NCBI RefSeq assembly: GCF_026013615.1
Contig: NZ_JAPDPI010000012.1
Coordinates: 56,226 to 120,225 of the forward strand
Reading direction: 5' to 3'
DNA: 64,000 nucleotides
Origin: Plebeiibacterium marinum
GTDB taxonomy: Bacteria > Bacteroidota > Bacteroidia > Bacteroidales > Marinilabiliaceae
Shown here: positions 1-8,677 of the stretch, one piece after another
How the letters are laid out: every line of letters begins with the position of its first letter
Position numbering within the stretch: the stretch's first letter is position 1
Made by a program: the position numbers and the translations under genes
Notes under the pieces: model-generated
The model's database searches: none
What the model saw: the letters and a program-made list of their open reading frames with translations, nothing else
What the model was told of the DNA's origin: nothing

Positions 1-1
1 A

Positions 2-1405
2 AAAGTGGAACTCCTTAAAGAAGCCGGATTTAATGCGGTTAGAACATCACACAATCCACCTTCTGAAGCATTCCTGTCGGCTTGCGACAAGCTGGGATTG
101 CTGGTTATTGATGAAGTGTTTGATGGGTGGAGAACTGCAAAGGCTCCACAAGCACCCATGGATTATTCTCTTCATTTTGACAAATGGTGGAAGAAAGATA
201 TAGAAGCCATGGTACTCAGGGATAGAAATCATCCATCAATCATTATGTGGAGTATTGGCAACGAAATAATTGAAAGAAAGAGTCCTGAAGCGGTGGAAAC
301 AGCACGTATGCTGGCAACGCATGTACGCAAGATAGATCAAACACGCCCTGTTACATCGGCCATGACATCCTGGGGTGAAGGGTGGAAAATTTTTGATCCG
401 CTAATGGCAGAGCATGATGTTTGTGGATACAACTATATGTTGCACATGGCTAAATCCGATCACCAAAGAGTTCCTTCACGTGTTATTTTCAGCACAGAAT
501 CTTATCCCAGAGATGCTTTTTATTATTACAATTTAATCAATAATAACAGCTTTATCCTGGGTGATTTTGTATGGACTGCTATGGATTACCTTGGAGAATC
601 AGGAATAGGGGGATACTATTACCCTGATGAACACGCCGATGAGCATTACAGGAGTGATCGGTACCCATGGCATGGTGCTTATTGCGGGGATATTGATATC
701 ACAGGCTGGAGAAAACCAATATCGCATTACAGAAGTATGCTGTATAATGACAATGAAAAACTTTATATGGCCATTAAAGAGCCAAATCCTGAAAATGGAA
801 AAATAAAAGTTACAGCATGGGGCATTTGGCCAACCTGGGAAAGCTGGACATGGCCTGGTATGGAAGGAAAAGAAATTCAGGTAGAGGTGTATTCAAAATA
901 TGAATCCGTTAATTTGTACCTGAATAATAAGTTAATACAAAATCTTCCTACTTCAAAAGAGCAAGAATTTAAAGCTGTATTTACCCTACCCTATTCACCT
1001 GGAGAACTAAAAGCTGTTGGTGTTAATGATGGAAAAGAGGTTGAATCTACTGTTTTAAAAACAGCGAAAAAAGCAAGCCAAATGAAATTAACTGCAGATC
1101 GTGAAGTTCTTCATGCCAACGGACAGGATTTATCATTTGTTACCATAGAGATTTGTGATGAAGATGGAAACTTAGTCCCCTATGCAGAAAACGAATTGAG
1201 CTTTTCAATTGAAGGAGAAGGTGAAATTATTGCTGTTGCTAACGCAAACATGAAGGATACTGATCCATATGTTGGGCATACCCGAAAAGCTTGGAAAGGA
1301 AGGGCAATGGTAGTGGTTAAAACAAAACATAAAAGTGGAGCCATTAATTTAACTGCAAATTCAACTGGTCTGCTAAAATCTGAATTGAACCTACAATCAC
1401 AATAA
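2..1405 (+). CDS. GH2 family glycosidase, 5'-truncated by the window edge
   Basis: This is the C-terminal part of a glycoside hydrolase family 2 enzyme (beta-galactosidase/beta-glucuronidase-like), probably secreted, acting on glycosides. The visible 466 residues (counted from position 5) begin inside the TIM barrel. RTSHNPP and VIDEVFDGW are typical GH2 barrel segments. The likely acid/base Glu lies in WSIGNEI (about residue 87) and the nucleophile Glu in FSTES (about residue 165). Beta-sandwich domains follow: a DUF4982-like segment around VEVYSKYESVNLYLN, then a GH2 C5-type domain around HANGQDLSFVTIEICDEDG. The frame is open to the window start, so the N-terminal sugar-binding domain lies outside. 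An intrinsic terminator follows, separating it from the next genes. Substrate cannot be assigned. Family confidence is high. Confidence 0.9.
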   Translation, partial: KVELLKEAGFNAVRTSHNPPSEAFLSACDKLGLLVIDEVFDGWRTAKAPQAPMDYSLHFDKWWKKDIEAMVLRDRNHPSIIMWSIGNEIIERKSPEAVETARMLATHVRKIDQTRPVTSAMTSWGEGWKIFDPLMAEHDVCGYNYMLHMAKSDHQRVPSRVIFSTESYPRDAFYYYNLINNNSFILGDFVWTAMDYLGESGIGGYYYPDEHADEHYRSDRYPWHGAYCGDIDITGWRKPISHYRSMLYNDNEKLYMAIKEPNPENGKIKVTAWGIWPTWESWTWPGMEGKEIQVEVYSKYESVNLYLNNKLIQNLPTSKEQEFKAVFTLPYSPGELKAVGVNDGKEVESTVLKTAKKASQMKLTADREVLHANGQDLSFVTIEICDEDGNLVPYAENELSFSIEGEGEIIAVANANMKDTDPYVGHTRKAWKGRAMVVVKTKHKSGAINLTANSTGLLKSELNLQSQ

Positions 1406-1454
1406 AGATGAATAAAGGTTGTAAGGCCTTACTCAATTCTAAATTAAAACAATA

Positions 1455-1490
1455 GAGGATATCCTATACCCAAAGGTTATCCTCTTTTTT
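1455..1490 (+). terminator. Rho-independent terminator after the GH2 gene
   Basis: GAGGATATCC pairs with GGTTATCCTC (one mismatch) around a short loop and is followed directly by a T-rich run. It ends the GH2 transcript. Confidence 0.8.
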
Positions 1491-1838
1491 GTTATTCCCT
1501 CCAAAGCATCTATTCCATAAAATTCCCTCTATCCGTTATTTTGGTAGGTAAATCCGTAATCTGTATAAATATCTGGTATAGATAAAATCTAATTTTGTAA
1601 TTGGAAAATTGTTGATCAGAAACCAACGTAGAATGGTCTGTGTTAAAGTTGCTGAATAATAAAGCATATCACTGGTTATATGACTCAAAACAGAACTCTA
1701 ATACCGATCTAAAAATCAAAAGATTAAAAGACTTTTTTATCTTATTTACGATTCGTTTTTACCTATATTTTTTTCCTTTTTAGGAATATAATAAGGTCTT
1801 CAACAATAAAAGGTTGTAATTTAGAGATAAGAAACAAA
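1491..1838. promoter_or_regulatory. Intergenic leader of the terpenoid/redox cluster
   Basis: No gene is seen in this AT-rich stretch. TAATTTTG at 1590-1597 matches the Bacteroidota -7 consensus TAnnTTTG, but no convincing -33 TTTG sits at the right distance. It is the only upstream non-coding DNA for the long plus-strand gene run, so the main promoter is probably here. The exact site is inferred. Confidence 0.3.
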
Positions 1839-2558
1839 ATGTTATTAAAGATGCCATCAGAAACGATATCTATTTGTTGTTGTAAATCAAGATCTTTTAT
1901 CGAAAAAGAAAAAGTTGCACGTATTACTTCTATTTTAAGAAAGGCTGGTAAAAAAGTAAATTTAATAGATGATTTATGTGCCCTGTTTACTAATGATCCT
2001 GATAAGGTAAAAGAAATAACACAAGGTACCATTATGGCGTGTCATACCAGAGCTGTAAGTTCACAGTTAAAAGCTCTGGATTTAGAGCCCAATCAAATCA
2101 TCAATATCAGGTCGCAAACAGCGGAAGAAACGCTTAATGGCTATCAGTTAAATCTGGGAGATTCCTCATTAGCAGACTATAATGAAATTATTAAAGAAAT
2201 TGAAGATTTGCCACAGGCCATAGGTACTGATGCCTGGTATCCGGTAATTGATAAAAGCCGGTGTACTAATTGTGGGAAATGTAATGATTTCTGTTTGTTT
2301 GGTGTTTACACTGTCGAAAACAACGAAGTTCTGGTAACAAATCCTCAAAACTGTAAAAACAACTGTCCGGCATGCGCCAGAATGTGCCCCAGTCTGGCTA
2401 TCATCTTTCCGAAATATGAGAAATCACCAATAAACGGAGGAACAGAGATTGAAGAATCCTTTTCTGAGGAAGATAAGCAGGCAATGTATCAAAAGCGTCT
2501 TCAATATCGCTTGCAACAAAACAGAAACCGTTTTTCCCTGCTAAAAAAAGATCAATAA
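1839..2558 (+). CDS. Two-cluster 4Fe-4S ferredoxin-type protein with HdrA-like N-terminus
   Basis: A cytoplasmic iron-sulfur protein of 239 residues without signal peptide or membrane segment. Two 4Fe-4S sites are visible: Cys142, 145, 148 and 152 in [11 protein letters not shown], and Cys172, 176, 179 and 183 in [13 protein letters not shown]. The N-terminal part contains ICCCKS and a [11 protein letters not shown] segment resembling the small domain found at the start of HdrA-like or NuoE-associated proteins. The stop codon abuts the ATG of the radical SAM gene (TAAATG), which indicates translational coupling. It may supply electrons to that enzyme, but this is inference. An alternative start is ATG 1851. 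Specific function unknown. Confidence 0.75.
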   Translation: MLLKMPSETISICCCKSRSFIEKEKVARITSILRKAGKKVNLIDDLCALFTNDPDKVKEITQGTIMACHTRAVSSQLKALDLEPNQIINIRSQTAEETLNGYQLNLGDSSLADYNEIIKEIEDLPQAIGTDAWYPVIDKSRCTNCGKCNDFCLFGVYTVENNEVLVTNPQNCKNNCPACARMCPSLAIIFPKYEKSPINGGTEIEESFSEEDKQAMYQKRLQYRLQQNRNRFSLLKKDQ

Positions 2559-3776
2559 ATGACAATAAACCAATATATAGCCAATATTAAAACTGCTATG
2601 CGGGTTCCTCTGGAGTGCTCTCCCCGACTGGTATGGAAATTTGCGTATAATTTTGGATGGCGTAATTTGAAAAATATCAACCAGTTTGAAAAACGACAGG
2701 CTAAAGGAGAACCCTTCTTCCCTGCTTTTATCATGATTTCGGTAACAGAAAGCTGTAACCTGACCTGTAGCGGTTGCTGGGTGACTCCGGGAGGTAAGAA
2801 AGCACTTACCCCAAAACAAATTGATGGCATCATCACCGAAAGCAAAAAAAAGGGTTCGTATTTTTTTGGAATTTTAGGCGGCGAACCACTGCTATACAAA
2901 GGTTTATTTGAAATCATAGAAAAACATTCCGATTGCTATTTTCAGCTCTTTACCAACGGGATGCTAATCACTGAAGAAGTCGCTTTTCGCATGAAAAAGC
3001 TGGGCAATATCACGCCCCTCATCAGCATTGAAGGACTAAAAGAAGAAAGCGACCAAAGAAGAGGTAAAAACGATGTTTTTGATAAAACTCTTTCAGGAGT
3101 AAGAGCCTGCAAAAAAGCAAAACTCATATTTGGAGCCGCAGCAAGCATCTGCAAGAGCAATTATCCAGATTTGGTAAACAGGGAGTATATTAACCTATTG
3201 GCCAAAGAAGGGATTCATTATTTATGGTACTATATTTATCGTCCGGTAGGCCCTCATCCAAACATGGAAAATGCACTTAACGAAGATGAAATTTATGCCT
3301 TAAGAAAGTTTATTGTTGAGCAACGAAAAGATGCTCCTTTATTTATTATAGAAACCTATTGGGATGCCTACGGCAATGCGCTTTGCCCTGCCGCTACAGG
3401 TATGAGCCATCATATATCTCCGGGAGGTGCTGTGGAATTTTGTCCACCCATACAAATGGCTCGCGAATTTATAAATGAAGACAGTTCAAACCTAGTGGAG
3501 GTATTTGAACAGTCTGAGTTTTTAGCTGATTTAAGAAAACAAACCGCACAAAACTCACGGGGCTGCATCATTTTAGAAGATCCTGGCAGGCTGGCTCAAC
3601 TGTTAGAGAAACACAATACAGTGGATACTACAACAAGGAATACCGTTTTGAAGGAATACAAAAATATGGTTCCTGTAGCAGGACACGATCAACGAGGTAG
3701 AGAAATACCTGAGCAAAACGTTTTTTATAAACTCATGAAGAAGAAATATTTCTTTGGTTTTGGTGCTTATGGATAA
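2559..3776 (+). CDS. Radical SAM enzyme, substrate unknown
   Basis: A 405-residue radical SAM protein. The SAM-binding 4Fe-4S cluster is bound by Cys66, Cys70 and Cys73 in CNLTCSGCW (CxxxCxxC); GILGGEPLL (about residues 104-112) is the GGEP SAM-binding motif. A GNALCPAATG...EFCPP segment near residue 270 holds further cysteines and could ligate an auxiliary cluster, but a full SPASM pattern is not evident. It sits between a ferredoxin gene (directly abutting) and the DUF116-prenyl synthase gene (8 bp gap). By context it probably modifies a prenyl-derived or lipid molecule, in the same general sense as HpnH in hopanoid synthesis, though it does not read as HpnH. Reaction unknown. Confidence 0.85.
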   Translation: MTINQYIANIKTAMRVPLECSPRLVWKFAYNFGWRNLKNINQFEKRQAKGEPFFPAFIMISVTESCNLTCSGCWVTPGGKKALTPKQIDGIITESKKKGSYFFGILGGEPLLYKGLFEIIEKHSDCYFQLFTNGMLITEEVAFRMKKLGNITPLISIEGLKEESDQRRGKNDVFDKTLSGVRACKKAKLIFGAAASICKSNYPDLVNREYINLLAKEGIHYLWYYIYRPVGPHPNMENALNEDEIYALRKFIVEQRKDAPLFIIETYWDAYGNALCPAATGMSHHISPGGAVEFCPPIQMAREFINEDSSNLVEVFEQSEFLADLRKQTAQNSRGCIILEDPGRLAQLLEKHNTVDTTTRNTVLKEYKNMVPVAGHDQRGREIPEQNVFYKLMKKKYFFGFGAYG

Positions 3777-3784
3777 TTGGATTT

Positions 3785-5344
3785 ATGGAAAAAACAAAGT
3801 TTAAATATACAGTACCCAACAGTAACAAACTCCGGAGTCAGCTTAGAAACGAAGCCCGGGTGTTTGTGAAAAACCAGTTGCTGAGTCCCCCTTTGTCGAT
3901 GAATTCATTGATTGCTTTGGCCAATGATTTTATGATTCAAAACCAGGTGGATCATGACATTAAAGGATGGTTGATGGTGGAGATGAATAATGCCATCTGG
4001 CTCGATACGGTTGCTTCCATCCCTCATGAAAAAAGAATTCTGCTGTTGCCCAAATGTTTAAGCAATTCAAAGAATTGCAAGGCTGAGATTGATGATTTAG
4101 GTTTACTATGCAACTTATGTGGAGGTTGTAATATTCCTGATTTACAAACCAAAGCAGAAGAATTGGGCATGATGAGTTTAGTGGCCGAGGGGTTTACTTC
4201 GGTAATTGGCCTGGTTGAAAGCGGGGTAATTGATGCTGTGATTGGGGTGAGTTGCCTTGAATCCCTGGAGAAGGCCTTCCCCTTATTAATCAATCATGCC
4301 ATACCCGGGCTGGCCATTCCTTTAAATGTTGATGGATGTAAGGATACAACCGTAGATGAGGATTATGTACTTCAGATTATGGAAATGCAAGATGTTCAGG
4401 AAGCCCCGCTTTTGGATTACGACCAGTTGAAGTCTACCATAAAAACATGGTTCACTAAAGAAAACCTTGAAAAAGTGCTGACTGCTTCAAACGACCAGAC
4501 CTCCATGATTACCATAAAATGGATGAGTGAGGAAGGGAAACGCTGGAGACCTTACTTATTAGCGGCTACTTACATGGCGCTAAACGGAAAAAATGAAATT
4601 CCGGAAGAAGTACAACTTGCCGCCATTGCCATTGAGTGTTTCCATAAAGCTTCGTTGGTTCATGATGACATAGAGGATGAAGATGCAATCAGGTATGGAA
4701 AAGAAACCATCAATGCCGCATACGGGGTTCCCATAGCAATAAACGTTGGTGACATGTATTTAGGCGAAGGCTATCGTTTATTGTCGCAATGTAAACATAT
4801 GGAGTTATTCAAAGTGGCCTCTGATGCCCATATCGCATTATGCAAGGGACAGGGAATGGAGCTGGAATGGAGTAAAAAACCTACAGCCCTGGATATGGAT
4901 TTTGTGCTGGATATCTTTTGCCATAAAACAGTCCCCGCGTTTGAGGTTTCCCTGCTAATGGGTGCCATCTGCGTTAATAACAACGAAGAGGTTAAAAAAC
5001 ACCTGAGTGAATATTCAAAAGCTTTGGGTATTGCTTATCAGTTAAAAGATGATATAGAGGATTTTGCAGATAATAATTCATTAAGCATCCGACCCTCATC
5101 GGTATTGGCTGCAATATGCGATATTAATCGTGATGAATTGTTTATTCATACCATGTTACACCATACTGACGTCAAAACATTTTTAAGAGCCGATGAGAAT
5201 ACAGACTTATTGAACAAAGCTCTGAAAACGGTTCATAACATGGCCAATGAATACCACAATCAGGCTTTGGGCATCATAGAAAAGATTTCTAATGTTGAAT
5301 TGAAAAGACTCTTATTCAGAGTAACTCAAAAGATATTAAAATGA
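3785..5344 (+). CDS. DUF116-polyprenyl synthase fusion
   Basis: A 519-residue two-domain protein. Residues about 85-190 form a DUF116 domain with its cysteine pattern (Cys91, 98, 109, 112, 115, 157, 185), seen in LLPKCL, CNLCGGC and VDGCKDTTVD. Residues about 235-515 are a trans-isoprenyl diphosphate synthase: the first Asp-rich motif is DDIED at 294-298 and the second is QLKDDIED around 419-426, both intact, so an active chain-elongating enzyme making a C15-C20 or longer prenyl diphosphate is expected. DUF116 has no established function; its cysteines suggest a metal or Fe-S site. The end overlaps the next gene by 4 bp (ATGA). The fusion ties an Fe-S-type domain to prenyl chain synthesis and fits the adjoining radical SAM and cyclase genes. 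Confidence 0.9.
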   Translation: MEKTKFKYTVPNSNKLRSQLRNEARVFVKNQLLSPPLSMNSLIALANDFMIQNQVDHDIKGWLMVEMNNAIWLDTVASIPHEKRILLLPKCLSNSKNCKAEIDDLGLLCNLCGGCNIPDLQTKAEELGMMSLVAEGFTSVIGLVESGVIDAVIGVSCLESLEKAFPLLINHAIPGLAIPLNVDGCKDTTVDEDYVLQIMEMQDVQEAPLLDYDQLKSTIKTWFTKENLEKVLTASNDQTSMITIKWMSEEGKRWRPYLLAATYMALNGKNEIPEEVQLAAIAIECFHKASLVHDDIEDEDAIRYGKETINAAYGVPIAINVGDMYLGEGYRLLSQCKHMELFKVASDAHIALCKGQGMELEWSKKPTALDMDFVLDIFCHKTVPAFEVSLLMGAICVNNNEEVKKHLSEYSKALGIAYQLKDDIEDFADNNSLSIRPSSVLAAICDINRDELFIHTMLHHTDVKTFLRADENTDLLNKALKTVHNMANEYHNQALGIIEKISNVELKRLLFRVTQKILK

Positions 5345-6213
5345 AAGGGGGCATTTCTTCAAAGCTATTAAACAGGCTTAACAAAGGTAAGCTTAGCCTT
5401 GGTAATGAAGCCAGGGATTGCTTTGTGAAGTTTATTCAATCTCAATTATTGGATGACCAGTCTTTCAAGGACAAATCAGGTATATCCGATTTATATTATA
5501 CCGGGTTTGGATGGATACTTTGTCTGGTTTTGGGAATCCGGCTCGACACACAAAAGATGTCTGTTTATTTGAAAAAGCATCAGGAAGGAGACCTGGATCT
5601 GATTCACTATGCTTCCCTGAAAAGATGTGAGTTAATACTCCAATTGATGGCATCCGGTAAAATCCTTACCTGGCTTAGGTTGATAAAAACTCAACCCATA
5701 AAACCATTAAATGAATTTAACCACGTCCCTCATCTGGATATTTATGCACCCTATTCACAATTTATATGGATGCTATTATTGGAAGCTACCGGAAACAGGA
5801 AACAAAGCGATGTGGAAATGCAAAAAGTTTTGACCCAATATCAACTACCCCAGGGAGGGTATAAGAACAGCAGTGAAGGAGCGTGTGCCACAACAAATGC
5901 CACAACGGCAGCCTTATCGGTACTGGGAGAAACAAATGGATATAAAACAAATAAAGATATAGTTGCTCTAAAATCATTTCAGGATATAAGCGGAGGCTTT
6001 TGGGCTGTCAAATCAGCACCTGTACCTGATTTATTATCTACAGCAACCGCTCTGTTTACATTAAGTTGTTACAAGGAGGAACCAACCTATCCTCCATCGG
6101 ATTTTATTGAAGCTCATTGGACAGAATCCGGCGGTTTTGTACCTACATTAATGGATAATAAAAGTGATGTGGAATATTGTTTTTATGGATTATTGGCGTT
6201 GGGATGTGTGTGA
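5341..6213 (+). CDS. Small prenyltransferase/terpene-cyclase-fold (alpha-alpha barrel) protein
   Basis: A 290-residue soluble protein of the squalene-cyclase/prenyltransferase toroid type. Repeat-like segments are visible: LPQGGYKNSSEGACATTNATTAAL, the GGFWAVKSAPVPDLLSTATAL region and DVEYCFYGLLALG, which resemble the Gly-Gly-Phe/helix repeats of protein prenyltransferase beta subunits and half-size cyclases. No DxDD motif is present, so it is not an obvious class II cyclase. It overlaps the stop of the DUF116-prenyl synthase gene by 4 bp and should be co-translated. It may act on the product of that enzyme or be a partner of the 582-residue cyclase downstream. Exact role unknown. Confidence 0.65.
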   Translation: MKGGISSKLLNRLNKGKLSLGNEARDCFVKFIQSQLLDDQSFKDKSGISDLYYTGFGWILCLVLGIRLDTQKMSVYLKKHQEGDLDLIHYASLKRCELILQLMASGKILTWLRLIKTQPIKPLNEFNHVPHLDIYAPYSQFIWMLLLEATGNRKQSDVEMQKVLTQYQLPQGGYKNSSEGACATTNATTAALSVLGETNGYKTNKDIVALKSFQDISGGFWAVKSAPVPDLLSTATALFTLSCYKEEPTYPPSDFIEAHWTESGGFVPTLMDNKSDVEYCFYGLLALGCV

Positions 6214-6375
6214 AAAGAGCGGAGGGCAGAGGGCGGAGGGCGAAGGGCTGAGAGTTGAGGGCAGAGAGTGGAGAGCCAAGAGCAGAGAGCGGAGAGTTGA
6301 GGGCCTTGATTAATGAGATGAAGGAAACTGGGAAAAGGGAAAAAGGAGAAAGGAGAAAGGAAATTGATGATTAAT
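6214..6375 (+). repeat. Purine-rich degenerate repeat tract
   Basis: Almost pure A/G sequence made of GAGGGC-, GAGAGC- and GGAGAAAGG-like units. Similar tracts occur at about 13386-13440, 14040-14070, 19850-19920 and 26020-26160, always between genes of the same cluster. No coding signal seen. Confidence 0.7.
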
Positions 6376-6429
6376 TGAGTTAAAGAAAGAAGTAATTTAA
6401 ACGAGATATATTTTGAAAGATAGAGTTTC

Positions 6430-6888
6430 AATCTCGAATGGTTCTCCCGGCATCAGCTGGTGAGCCAAAAAACAAGACACTGTAGTCGGCAAAAGCGGTG
6501 TTGGCTAAAGCCTTGAGGCACGAAAGGCAAGTTTCAGCGCTTTCGACGTAGGTACCGTAGTTTTTTTTGTGCGAAGCAGGTGCAGCCGCCGGACTTTTTG
6601 TTTCCTTTTTTGACTGTAGAAAAAAGGAAAAGCCCAGCGGCTTGAGCTACGGAATGAGAATGAGAATAAGAATAAGAATAAGAATGAAAAAACGATATAA
6701 TAAAATAAGTAAGAAAAATGAAATTAAAAAACCACCTCCCCTCTCCTACGTCGAGGTACTCCTCCTTGGTAAGGAGGAGAGTTTATTTGCATAATGCATA
6801 GCTATTTAAAACAGAAAATAATCAATAACAGGGAGCTGTATTCATACAGTATTCTTAAATTAATTAAAAAGAGATAACCAATTAGACA
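6430..6888. other. Non-coding, repeat-like insertion zone before the cyclase gene
   Basis: This stretch contains no supportable gene. It includes a GC-richer block (about 6440-6660), a short AATAAG-type microsatellite (about 6652-6687), a 9-bp perfect hairpin CTCCTCCTT/AAGGAGGAG at 6759-6779, and a palindrome CTGTAT-TC-ATACAG at 6836-6849 that could be an operator for the cyclase gene. A 75-codon open frame across 6567-6794 is low-complexity and not believed. The zone separates the prenyl synthase genes from the class II cyclase. Confidence 0.5.
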
Positions 6889-8637
6889 ATGCAAAAAAGT
6901 AAAACAGATACAATGATCGAATATCTTCAGCATGAACTCCTGAAAAGACGTTCTGAGGACGGATTATGGACAGGATTTTTATCATCCAGTGCCATATCTA
7001 CGGCTGTATCCGTATTTGCTTTATTTATTGAGGACAAGGAAAAACACGCCTCTCTTATTCAAAAAGGTATTCATTGGTTACATAGCCATATGCTCCCTGA
7101 CGGATCGTGGGGCGACAGTCCGGAAAGTCCGTCGAACATGACAGCTACACTCCTGTCTTATGCAACACTAAGTGCCACCGGAGAAGTACCTGAAAAAACC
7201 AGGCAGTACATCTTAAATCATTTCAAGGGTTTAACAGATCAGCATATCATTAAAGGCGTGCTCAGCTATTATGGTAAGGATTTAACCTTTTCTGCCCCAA
7301 TTTTGGTGATGTGCGCTTTGGCTGGCGTTATTTCTTCATGGAAAGAGATTCCTCAACTCCCCTTCGAGGTTTCAGTATTACCCCAAAAACTATTCAGGTT
7401 TTTCAAACTTCCTGTTGTAAGCTATGCTATTCCTGCTTTGATTGCTGTTGGTATTTTAAGGTATAAAAAAGGGAGAAAGAATGCTATCCGACAGTCATTT
7501 ATTGCCCCATCGTTAAGGATACTTACAAAACTTCAGCCTTCAAACGGTGGTTTTCTTGAGGCCGCACCACTTACCGGTTTCGTAGCGATGTGCATGTGTG
7601 GATCAGGTTTCCAGAAACACACAACTACGCAAAAAGCAATTGAATTTCTTACAGATTCTGTTCGTGACGATGGTTCATGGCCTATTGACACCAATCTCTC
7701 ATCCTGGGTAACAGCACTAAGTGTAAGGGCTTTGGGAAACAGCATAGAGAATCCGGAATATTTGGCAAGTCAAATAAAAAATAACGCCTTTACATACAAA
7801 CATCATTTTACAGGTGCTCAGGAAGGTGGCTGGGGATGGACCAATTTACCGGGATCAGTTCCGGATGCGGATGATACGGCTGGTGCTTTGGTTGCCTTGC
7901 ATATTTTAACTAAGGGGAAATTTAATCTTCATATAGAAAAAGGAATTAAATGGTTGCTTAACCTGCAAAACAGTGATGGAGGCATTCCTACCTTTTGTAA
8001 AGGATGGGGAAAACTTCCTTTTGACAAAAGTAGTCCGGATATCACGGCGCATACCCTGCTGTCCTTTCATCTCTGGAAAGATGAATTAGATCCTGCCTTA
8101 AAAAAGAAATGTATCAGAAGTATGGATCGTATGCTAAACTGGATGAATAAAGAACAGGCTGCGGATGGCTCATGGTATCCCTTATGGTTTGGAGATCAAG
8201 ATGCAAAAGATGAACGGTCTCCGGTTTATGGAACTGCCATAACTACAGAATACCTGCTGGAAATTGATCACCCACTGTCAAAAGAAATGGCATCCCGGGG
8301 AGCTAAATATCTGATAGCAACACAAAATAGTGACGGAGGCTGGGGAGGCGCAAAAGATGTACCCTCAAAAGTTACCTTAACATCAAAAGCTTTAAGCGCT
8401 TTAGCAAAACTTAATGATAAAACTGATATTCATGTTATAACCAAGGCCTATGACTATTTGTATTTGAAATATGATAACAATAAACTTTTAAATCCGGAAC
8501 CCATAGGCCTGTATTTTTCCCGCTTATGGTATTCTGAAGAATTGTATAACATCACTTTTGCATTAAGGGCAATAAAGGATTATAAACTATTGGAAAACAG
8601 CAACAAATTAAACACAAAAGAAGCAATACTATTATAA
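6889..8637 (+). CDS. Class II terpene cyclase (squalene-hopene-cyclase-like)
   Basis: A 582-residue toroidal cyclase that should start carbocation cyclization by protonation. The catalytic DxDD motif is intact as DADDTA at residues 326-331. QW-type repeats are visible: LPDGSWGD (about 69-76), SNGGF, RDDGSWP (about 259-265), QEGGWGW (about 311-317), NSDGG, ADGSWYP and NSDGGWGG. The segment FFKLPVVSYAIPALIAVG (about 171-188) resembles the membrane-associated channel region of squalene-hopene cyclases. It is somewhat shorter than typical SHC (about 630 residues). Because a prenyl synthase rather than squalene synthase lies upstream, the substrate could be a linear prenyl diphosphate, a prenylated compound or squalene; this is undetermined. 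It probably acts at the inner membrane. Confidence 0.85.
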   Translation: MQKSKTDTMIEYLQHELLKRRSEDGLWTGFLSSSAISTAVSVFALFIEDKEKHASLIQKGIHWLHSHMLPDGSWGDSPESPSNMTATLLSYATLSATGEVPEKTRQYILNHFKGLTDQHIIKGVLSYYGKDLTFSAPILVMCALAGVISSWKEIPQLPFEVSVLPQKLFRFFKLPVVSYAIPALIAVGILRYKKGRKNAIRQSFIAPSLRILTKLQPSNGGFLEAAPLTGFVAMCMCGSGFQKHTTTQKAIEFLTDSVRDDGSWPIDTNLSSWVTALSVRALGNSIENPEYLASQIKNNAFTYKHHFTGAQEGGWGWTNLPGSVPDADDTAGALVALHILTKGKFNLHIEKGIKWLLNLQNSDGGIPTFCKGWGKLPFDKSSPDITAHTLLSFHLWKDELDPALKKKCIRSMDRMLNWMNKEQAADGSWYPLWFGDQDAKDERSPVYGTAITTEYLLEIDHPLSKEMASRGAKYLIATQNSDGGWGGAKDVPSKVTLTSKALSALAKLNDKTDIHVITKAYDYLYLKYDNNKLLNPEPIGLYFSRLWYSEELYNITFALRAIKDYKLLENSNKLNTKEAILL

Positions 8638-8677
8638 CGCAATAAACATCAGACAATAACAACTAAAAATCAGAAAA

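Noticed and set aside
2559..3776. HpnH (adenosyl hopene transferase)
   Set aside because: The Cys motif context and flanks differ from HpnH; only the general radical SAM fold and terpenoid context agree.
6567..6794. 75-codon plus-strand open frame
   Set aside because: Low-complexity Arg/Met-rich product over a microsatellite and repeat block, no recognisable domain or start context.
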